Shown here: piece by piece, positions 56,559 to 64,000 of the stretch
Layout: every line of letters starts with the position of its first letter
How positions within the stretch are numbered: position 1 is the stretch's first letter
Assembly (NCBI GenBank): GCA_029953675.1
Contig: JAMWBK010000005.1
Span: 682,001-746,000, forward strand
Reading direction: 5' to 3'
Length of the DNA stretch: 64,000 nucleotides
Origin: Rhodosorus marinus
Taxonomy: Eukaryota; Rhodophyta; Stylonematophyceae; Stylonematales; Stylonemataceae
Made by a program: the position numbers and the translations under genes
The notes under the pieces: model-generated
Databases searched by the model: none
Told to the model about the DNA's origin: nothing
The model's input: the letters and a program-made list of their open reading frames with translations, nothing else

Positions 56559-58024
56559 TCACATCGAAACCGGGTCGACTGTCCCGACGCAGTGCCACTG
56601 TGATGAATCATGAGCTCTGCTCTGCCAAAGTCTGGTTGCATCATCTCCGGAGGTAGCCAAGGCGGTCCCACTAACGTTCCATTCAGCTCTCCAAACGGGG
56701 CCGGTGTGACCTTCCAGGACTGTCAGAGGCTCGAGAACGGGCACCTGAAACGAACAAAAATATCTGGACGTTACCTCCGATTGCTTGCTTTTGGCACAGC
56801 CTTTGATCAACTACCTTGTGCTCGAGTCTCACCTCGGTCTTTTGCGACGGCCTTAGCGTAGTGGGGACTTTGTATAGGATAACTTGGCCGTCGGACCCAG
56901 AAGACGCTATCAAGTGGTACCCGCGTCCAGGATTTGGTGCCCAAGCAATTGACAGAACGGATCCAGTATGGCCTGCCAATATCTTCGAAATCCGCCAGGA
57001 AGGTCTGTCTCTGTCCTGAATCCATAGATAGGAACTGACCATTGGCAAAGAAGATAAGGTTTAAGCATACCATCCAGACGAGGAGCGAGGGTTTGCCCAG
57101 GCTCACCTTCCTCCAGCTGTTGCGACTACCATTCCGCCGGAATCAACAGGAGAAGGATTCCATGAAACAGCGGTCACCCTCGCGGGCGGGTTTGCAACTA
57201 GTGCACCGAAAAATTGCGCCTTTAACGTCCACACTTTGTAGTCTGGAGGATCTGCGGAATCGTAGATCCGCACAAGTCTAAGCGAGCGAATCGAGATAGA
57301 GTGTCGTGAGGTTGAGATCTTAAAGGGAAAGCAATAGGTCTATGCCGATCACACGAATCCATACCCGTCATTCGACGCTGTTGCCAAGCACAAGCCCAGA
57401 TGTGGAGGCCCAAACGCCAGGTCGTTGAGCTCGCTCTTACTGTCTAGGAACACAGCTGTGGACTGCCATTCATCGCGAGCACCTGCTTGCGCAGAGACGT
57501 ACAAAAAATAAGACCCAGCGGAGATCTTTCACAAACCACTGTTGAAGTAGCTCCACTCCGGGGAGGAGCTGCTCACCGTTTTGGGACTTCAATTCCCATA
57601 AAATCGCCTTGCAATCGAACCCACATGTGGCGATTAGCGAAGGGGAATACTCCGGGTCCGCCCATCGGACACGAACCACAGAGCTCTCATGAGCCTGCCA
57701 ATGAGCAGTACACCGCCATTTGCCGGTCCCAGCATCGGATGACCATATCTTCACTGTCCGATCCGTAGAGCAGGTGGCCATGCGCCGACCACAGTAGTCA
57801 TAACTTATGTCCTGTACAACATCTGAATGTTGGGTTTCCTAACGAACAGCGAACAGAAATGCATGTAACAAAAATACAAAAGAAACGTCACCCAAACAAT
57901 CCAGAACAAAAACATGAAGGGACAAAAACGCAAGACAAGAGCACCAAGTTAGCATAAGGAAACGAAACCTCCACAGCGTTCATCACCATAAGCGACGCGG
58001 CTTACCAGAACTTCAACATCCATT
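56559..58024 (-). CDS. SEH1: Nucleoporin SEH1
   Basis: WD40 beta-propeller of the Y-shaped nuclear pore complex and of the SEA/GATOR complex. Exons in order: 58024-58007, 57838-57533, 57462-57365, 57277-57107, 57034-56833, 56744-56559; 326 residues against 360 in human. The first exon codes only six residues (MDVEVL), then HSDVVQDISYDYCGRRMATC matches SEH1's first blade, followed by STDRTVKIW, WQAHESSVVRVRWADPE, ATCGFDCKAILWE, LNDLAFGPPHLGLCLATASN, a VRIYDS blade, HTGSVLSIAWAPNPGRGYHL and GHTGPVWRAEWNVSGTALAT with a final Asp-Asp-x-x-Arg-Leu-Trp. The fifth exon may end at 56815 instead of 56833. The long low-complexity C-terminal tail of animal SEH1 is absent. Confidence 0.93.
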
Positions 58025-58538
58025 GGAAACCAACACTTCCATAAAACTAAATGAATCTAATATGGAAGAAGAAATCGTCACGTTCACGCAAAGCGATTAC
58101 CCGATCATGTTACCAACTGATCTTCCACCCGGAGGATCTCAACCCCCACCAAAGCACTTCTCAACGTTAGCAAAAGGTATCGAGTCGAATGGGAGCTTCG
58201 CTGCCGGAGGAGAAGTGAAGTAGATGGACATTGGAAGGAGGTTACATCGTCCGTATCCAAATAGTGAAAGCGATTACGATGGATAAGCTCCAGGCTATAA
58301 CCTCAGGAGCTGGTTGAGTTTTGGAAACAATAATCGTATTGGATGGGGTCGACGAAATGTGTTTGAAGAGGATGGAGATTCTTTTCTAACTTAGCCAGAC
58401 AGACGTTTTCCTCGGGGCTCGAAGATAACATGATTTATCTGCTGCGATATGGAGGAAACGAGAGCTGATGGAAGCTTTGCGCACCATAATGTGAACGCGG
58501 ACTGCAGATGTGGCGGGCTGTTGAGCTCTGGCTGAGAA
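58025..58538. other. Divergent spacer SEH1 / AAA gene
   Basis: 514 bp between two start codons; a short open frame at 58023-58223 is not supported. It presumably holds both promoters. Confidence 0.55.
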
Positions 58539-60693
58539 ATGGAAGAAAGTTTGGTGCTTGGAGTAGCCGCGCGAGCTTGGAGTAGCTCTCTAAGGTCTGA
58601 GATTTGGTTGAACCAATCGTGGATGACATTGCTTCAACTGAGGCAGGAGGTTCTTGTAATCGGAGACGATGGGCTTAGCACTGTTTGCTGCTTCAGAGGT
58701 GGAACTGACGGGTGCGGCGTGGAAGAGGATCGGTCACCCACATGTGTGTTGTCGGTTGGGGCACAACGCTGTCTGGGCTCCTCCTCTCAAGTTGTTGTAA
58801 AAACGATTGGGCCGGTCGCCGACGCTGTAAGCGTCAAACTACTTGCACCTTTACCGCTCGAAAACATGCCGAGTATTCGACAATCCGTCCTCATCGAGCT
58901 TGAAAATATCACTACGACAAAAGGATGCCGTCTCACTTTCGGGGCTGCGGGAAATGCTACGTTTCTCGTGGAGGAAGCATTGCCCGCCGGCCCAGTGCGA
59001 ATCGTGTCCAGTACAAAGCTTGAGCTCACACAGCAAAAACAGCGAGACGCTCACCGAGATGCGAGCGAACTTGAGACGAAGGAAAAGGTTCTCTACGAGC
59101 TGATCAGAAAGTTTCATAGAGCTGAGGGTTCCCAGAGAGTCGTCCTTGTCTACGGAGCTTCTGGCAGCGGAAAGACGAAGACCATCCAGACTGTTCTGCG
59201 TAGGATTCAACATCCTACATTTGAACTGGTTACAACGAGACTGTTGCGTCCAGAAACAGGCCAAGGAGAGAGGTACATGGAACATATTTTTAATAGTGCG
59301 ATTCAGAGCATGCCGAGTACAGTGATCATCGAGGACCTCGACTCGCTAAGGGGCGATCGGAGGATCGTCACAGCACTGCTGGGATGGATCGATCGGCTCC
59401 AGAAATCCTGTGGCTATTCCGTTGGGATCGTCGCCACTGCGACTTCGGAGACATCAATACCCGAGAAGCTCTTCGGTACGATGAAGATCTACCATCGAAT
59501 AGCCCTCGGACCAAAGTCCCTCGCCGAACGCCAGAAGCTTCTGCAAAGTAACTTGCAGGGCTTCACGAATCCGGATGACCTGCCAGAAATCGTCGAACGA
59601 ATATCGGCGCGCACCCCAGGCTACTCCGCTTCTGATCTCTGCCGCTTGGTCTCTCTAGCACAGCTTTCAGAAGTATGTAGGATTCAAGCCGGGCAGAAAA
59701 TTCGGCTGAGCAAGTAAGCTTACTAGAAAATGCACGATTCTTTTGCTTAAAGCTCGACTCTAAAGCTAACCTGTTCCGACTTGATTTCTTTACCTGCCGC
59801 AGAGAGGCACTCGTTGAGATGACGATGGATTTGAAACCAACTGCGTTGGCTGGATGCCCGTGGTGGAGACCCGTCCCGGAAGCTGGCGGAAAGAAGCTCT
59901 TCGGCCTAGAGGACGAGCTGCTTACGCTCGAAACTTGCATGAAAGAACATCTCTTGGGCGTCCGAAAGGATTTGAAAACGATTCGCGCTGCACTTGTGCT
60001 CGGTCAGCCTGGTTCAGGGAAGAGCGCGCTGGTCGCGGAGCTTTGTCATCGCGCTGCTGAGTATTCGAACAGCGTCGTTATTACCGCAGCCGACATAGTG
60101 TCTTCTACACCTGGGGCATCAGAGCGGGCGATAAAAGACGTGTTTCGCTTTGCGCGATCGGCCGCACCCGCGATTCTTGTAATCGAAAGCGTCGAAACCC
60201 TAGCCCCGTCCCGAAGCGGGGAGAATGTTCGTCACTCGTCCCGCCAGGTTCTTACAGGATTATTGACGCAAATAGATGGCATTTTTAGCGAGAATTATCA
60301 GGTAAGCACAATAGCGGAGTCTGTGCAGAAGAGGGGAGAACTGATATTAGGTAATGAATTTCTGCCTCCCCGCAGCAGCAGGTGTTCACATTGTCGACCA
60401 CCACTGACAAGGATGCCATTGATCACGCACTCCTGAGACCCGGGCGAATTGAGTTGCAGATACAGACAGACAAGATAAACTTGAGGGCCAAGGAGGACAT
60501 ATTCAGGGAAGAAATCCCATCAGGCATTTCGCTAGCAGCAGTCAGAGAACGACTAGTGGGCATGACTGGGGCTGAGATCCGCGGTTTCTGTCGTGAGCTG
60601 AAGTTGCGAGCTTTCAGGAGAGGCTCCCATGCTGTTTCAGACGATGATCTAGATCTACCAATTTTTTGTCCCTTAGTTCCCGAACAACCTTGA
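58539..60693 (+). CDS. Divergent double AAA ATPase, CDC48/AFG2 group
   Basis: Exons 58539-59713, 59803-60301, 60382-60693; 661 residues. The N-terminal 190 residues vaguely resemble the CDC48-type substrate domain (VVKTIGPVADAVSVKLLAPL). D1 has Walker A GASGSGKT near residue 206 but Walker B reads VIIEDLDSL with the catalytic Glu one place off (ED instead of DE). D2 has Walker A GQPGSGKS near 459, Walker B ILVIESVETLAP where the Asp-Glu pair is Glu-Ser, then the arginine-finger segment DAIDHALLRPGRIE and MTGAEIRGFCRE sensor-2 region. It is shorter than CDC48 or AFG2 and closest in pattern to SPATA5L1/AFG2B-type proteins; PEX6 and NVL are less likely because their D2 is canonical. The last intron ends in a run of NAG acceptors, so two Gln may vary. 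Confidence 0.82.
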
Positions 60694-61281
60694 AAAAGCA
60701 GTTGCCGGTAGACGAACGTCCCTTGTACATACCAGGGAGAAGAGGCAGTATATAGCTGATGACGGTCTCGAGTAGCAGTTACTGACGGGTGCTGATCTGT
60801 AAAAACACGCTCCATCTAAAAACCTAACCAGACGTTCAGTTCCGCCTTGCAAGCGCCAACCCTCCCAACATCTCTCCTCGGTTGCCTTCCTCCCAAAGCA
60901 GAATCAAGTTCAATCCAAAGCGGACACCTAAATACCTTCAAAATTTCCCCAAATACAAAATGCAATCAACTCTAAACAAATGAAACCGATACATATCGGA
61001 CATAATGACTAATAAAATTTTGTTTTGAAAAAATATGTACTTATCAATCAATATATCAACGAATAGAAACGTGTAAACCTACTTTTAGATTGATATAGTC
61101 AATATAATGAATGAGGTGATTGATTTGTCCCAAAGGTGTTGGAAGCGATGAGAGCTTTCTGGCTTCGATGTGAAGTTGGAGAAACCGGCTGGGCAGCAGT
61201 GCCGGTTTTCGTCATCCGCAGGATGAATTCGTGAAAAGGAAATCGTTTTTTTCTTTTGTTCCTTTGTTTTATTCGTTGGAT
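60694..61281. other. Spacer AAA gene / SDF2
   Basis: 60900-61120 is AT-rich; 61120-61281 is richer in G/T and leads into SDF2. No gene seen. Confidence 0.6.
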
Positions 61282-62249
61282 ATGGTAACCATGAAGTATA
61301 CCGTTCTTTGTCTGTTGAGTGCCTGGTGGTTTGTGCAGCTGGTGCTGTGCGAAGTGAAGATGGGTGAGTTCGACCGATCGTCTTTTTTGTTGGGCTCTTT
61401 GACTTTTTGGGGAGGAGGGGGTGAATTTTCTCTTTTGGGTTGGTATCTATTTTGGTGTGGTTTTGTGTGTTTTTTCTTGTCTTCTGGATGCTAATTTCTC
61501 GTGGTGTATTCTGAATCTTCAGCTGTGAAGGAGGTATCCTACGGCTCTTCGATTAAACTTGCGCACAAAGAGACGGGGTATAGGCTTCATTCGCATGACG
61601 TAAAGTATGGCTCAGGATCTCGGGAGAATTCAGTTACTGGCAATAAATATGCCCATGATCCGAACTCGTTGTGGCTTGTGAAGCCCCAACACGGTAGGCG
61701 TCCCTCCGACATTGGCTGATGTTGGGAATTATTACTGATCGGCAGCCTTATTGTTTGTTCGCCCAGGCGCTCCTGTTCAGGAGCAGGGAACACCGGTAAA
61801 GTGTGGCGATACAATTAGGCTTGAGCACATCGAAACCGGGTGTAATCTTCACACGCACACTGTGAGATCGCCTCTCAGTTTGCAGTGGGAAGTATGTGCC
61901 GATGGATACCGTGACGAAGTATCTGATCCAGCAGACAACTTCAACGTGGTACGCGAGCTTCCATCAAACACAACTCGGAACGTGATTTGTGCAGCTTTCC
62001 TGAAAGCCTTTTTGTTCTTCTTCTCTCTCTCTCGCTCCTAAGGAATGTCTGGAGGGATCTGATCATTGGCTCCGTGGTGAACAGATCAGACTCAAACATC
62101 CAAATACGGGGTTGTATATTGGATCTTCGGCAAAGTATGCGTATGGAGCTCCAGTCCAGGGACAGCTGGAGATATTCTCCACTCGGGAAAAGTCGCAAGG
62201 TACCATTTGGTGGACAAAGGAAGGACTTTACTTCCCTGAGCATAACTGA
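61282..62249 (+). CDS. SDF2-like ER protein with MIR domains
   Basis: Stromal cell-derived factor 2 family; in other eukaryotes an ER chaperone partner of ERdj3 or a factor in the unfolded-protein response. Exons 61282-61363, 61523-61693, 61767-61948, 62043-62249; 213 residues, the normal size. A cleavable signal peptide is clear (YTVLCLLSAWWFVQLVLC). The three MIR repeats follow: VSYGSSIKLAHKETGYRLHSHDV with GSGSRENSVTGN, CGDTIRLEHIETGCNLHTHTV, and HWLRGEQIRLKHPNTGLYIGSS. The C-terminus IWWTKEGLYFPEHN lacks a clear HDEL-type retrieval signal, as in other SDF2 proteins. Two ATGs nine bases apart (61282, 61291) are both usable. Convergent with the thioesterase-like gene. Confidence 0.93.
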
Positions 62250-62414
62250 AGGCGTGGCGTGCAAGTCGAAGTTCCAATCGCCATAACTCCCGCAAGCAAC
62301 TCAGACTTGGATATGCTTTCCTCGTGCCGTTTCGATATTTTATAGAACGATTCTTCAATCAGTTCAAACATTCACAATAAATAGATGACACACGCAGCGA
62401 CATTCAGCGTTTCA

Positions 62415-62445
62415 CCACCGAGCTGTAACTGTTACAGCTCGGTGG
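62415..62445. terminator. 31-bp inverted repeat spanning a stop codon
   Basis: CCACCGAGCTGTAAC (62415-62429), single central T, GTTACAGCTCGGTGG (62431-62445). The right arm holds the last codons and TAA stop (62432-62434) of the thioesterase-like gene; the left arm is in the spacer shared with SDF2. Confidence 0.9.
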
Positions 62446-63786
62446 AAAGAAACTGTTCCAGCTTCTCTCCGAGGATTTCTAGCAGAGTCGGATGGGCACT
62501 GTGTCCAACACCTCCCAGCTCCGTGTAAGTAACGCTATCACAGTATTCAGATAATATCTTCGCGTCCCTCGCTGCCTTCTTCCGCGGAACCGACATATCC
62601 CTCTTGCCCTGTGCAAGTGTTACCAAATTACAGATTAGAAGCGCGCGTACGGGGTGCACATATGGAGCGATAGCCGTACCTGTAACATCACTATTGGAGT
62701 TGCTGGACTCGCTAAGGACATGCAACCAGGTAGATCAGTATGCAAAGCCAACCATGCACATAAACTGATGCAGGCCCCTAGCCGATTGTCGAACCTCAAC
62801 GCTGTGTTCACCGCTACTGCGCCCCCCTGTCCAAATCCCCCTATGACGATTCTTGACGCTGGAATACCGTTTTTAACTTCCTCGTCTATGATCGCCGAGA
62901 CGCGAGCCACCGAGCAAAGGATCCCTACCTTGTCCTCGGAGTTTTCGCTCGAATTTGCCCGTGTACCATACCAAGCTCTCTTCTTGGAGTCACGAATCAG
63001 TCCGACGACTTTCCGCCTCGGCGCGCAGGGCAGCACATATTTCACCTTGAGCTGCCCATGTCGAGCAAACGCTTCCACCCAATAGTCAGCATGCTCTCCG
63101 ATCTCGTGCAGGAAAATCACCGTGGCCGAGTGTTCCCCTTTCGGGGTCATGACAACTCCCTCAGAACCCCCACAGAATCCTAGGAAACACGCACGAAAGC
63201 GTAGACGTTAGTCTTGAGCCACTCGACCATGGTGAGGTGCGGACTGACTGTGACTCATACCTTTCCGGACGTCGTGCTCGAGAGGGAAACCGACCTCGTT
63301 TTCAGCCTTCCTCGAACCGAATCGCTCTGGGCGACTCCTCGGAGTCAATTGTTTGTCATTTTCACTGTTCTTGATGGGGAAAGCCTGAACATCGTCTGCC
63401 GGTGGATCCGCACCATGGTTGATGTCCTTGAAAGTTACTTGGACATTGTTACCCACGATATCATATGCAGAATTGGTCGCCCTGCTGACCGAGCCTCGTG
63501 ATATTCCTGCATCTTCCTGCATGAACGTATGGGAACCAGTTTCCCTTCCAAGGAAGCTCTTAAACGAAAACCCTCTCACTCCATGTTCCGAGTTGATGGT
63601 GTCCCGTGCCTCCTCTTCTTGCGGAGGGGGTTTATTGCTGGGTTCAAAGTATTCCTGCAACCAGGGCTGGTTCGTCGAAAGGGGCTGGAAATCCTCATCG
63701 AATTCGTCGTCGGCATCCTCGAATAGGCCGTCACTTCCAAGGCTTTCATCAGAAACCCCAATTTCAGGCTCGCCTAGGCTCGTCAT
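62432..63786 (-). CDS. Acyl-protein-thioesterase-like protein lacking the nucleophile Ser
   Basis: Alpha/beta-hydrolase of the LYPLA/APT family, which depalmitoylates proteins. Exons in order: 63786-63261, 63179-62680, 62608-62432; 400 residues. The first exon codes about 175 residues that are acidic and probably disordered (ESLGSDGLFEDADDEFDEDF); it splices in frame to the hydrolase domain, which begins ATVIFLHEIGEHADYW. The domain keeps the Asp of GKRDMSVP and the His of GVGHSAHP, but the nucleophile elbow is GGFGQGGA, so the expected Ser is Gly (about residue 292). The usual LHGLGD oxyanion motif is also altered to LHEIGE. The N-terminal part is not found in the 220-230-residue family norm. 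It is probably not a hydrolase of the usual mechanism. Confidence 0.85.
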
Positions 63787-64000
63787 TGTTCAGAATGTAG
63801 CCTCAAGCTGCTTGCCAGCAGGTAAACAAGTGCGGTAACCCCGAGGTGTCATAAATCAGATGAGACCATACCTCACGAGATACATACACTCAAAACAACT
63901 CTTCTCGCTGTATCGGCGAGTACCTCAGGAAGTGCGCTTTTAGAATCACAATGGAAACCTGTACCTCGGAGTAGTGACAATTACGGAAGACACTGCCTAG
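63787..64000. other. Right edge, 5' flank of thioesterase-like gene
   Basis: No gene recognised in the last 214 bp. Confidence 0.6.

Noticed and set aside
58539-60693. Identification as PEX6, partner of the PEX1 gene in this window
   Set aside because: PEX6 keeps a canonical D2 Walker B; here D2 has lost it, and the N-terminus looks CDC48-like.
1-64000. tRNA, rRNA, CRISPR array or intact transposon
   Set aside because: I looked for B-box-like sequences, regular spacer arrays and transposase motifs on both strands and saw none that I could support.

Overview
This is nuclear DNA from a eukaryote with small, densely packed genes and short GT-AG introns of roughly 40-165 nt, often with a CTAAC/CTAAT-like branch site. 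Gene content is eukaryotic throughout (peroxin, decapping enzyme, nucleoporin, SSU processome, GARP subunit, gamma-secretase subunit). A PsbQ'-like thylakoid-lumen protein (30279-31242) has only a short basic leader followed by a twin-arginine signal and no ER signal peptide. This points to a photosynthetic host with a primary red-type plastid, most likely a unicellular red alga. That assignment is inference; I cannot name a species.

Layout: 1-603, 3' end of a Bax-inhibitor-1 gene. 1725-5676, PEX1 (11 exons). 5971-7207 (-), glucose-6-phosphate 1-epimerase. 9186-9781, PEN-2. 10196-11701 (-), p47/UBX protein. 12615-13135, unrecognised small protein. 13182-17107 (-), ubiquitin E4 factor UFD2. 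18115-19523 (-), DCP2. 20946-22283 (-), HMCES/SRAP. 24244-25425, PH-domain pseudokinase. 25598-27127 (-), lysophosphatidate acyltransferase. 27357-28488 (-), possible unknown gene. 29410-30135, ETHE1. 30279-31242 (-), PsbQ'-like. 32346-33704 (-), lipoate ligase. 35432-37515 (-), UTP4. 37939-39330 (-), aspartyl aminopeptidase. 41214-43971, VPS52 (10 exons). 45775-46258, glycine-rich protein. 46564-47841 (-), flavin monooxygenase. 48967-49888 (-), PRL phosphatase. 52423-55011 (-), WD40 protein. 56559-58024 (-), SEH1. 58539-60693, divergent double AAA ATPase. 61282-62249, SDF2. 62432-63786 (-), acyl-protein-thioesterase-like protein.

The genes form no operon or pathway cluster; this is a housekeeping neighbourhood on both strands. 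Intron load is uneven: PEX1 and VPS52 carry about ten introns, while the pseudokinase, ETHE1, aminopeptidase and monooxygenase read as single exons.

Three structural themes recur. Sequence just upstream of start codons is G/T-rich on the sense strand, often with an AT-rich core between divergent genes. Several convergent 3' ends contain hairpins. At three genes the stop codon lies inside a short direct or inverted duplication. The longer spacers (19.5-20.9, 33.7-35.4, 39.4-41.2, 44-45.7 and 55-56.5 kb) hold no intact gene but show faint repeated, protein-like fragments. The most interesting protein-level signals are a pseudokinase with conservative K-to-R, D-to-N and D-to-E changes at its three catalytic residues, and a thioesterase-like protein whose nucleophile serine is glycine.
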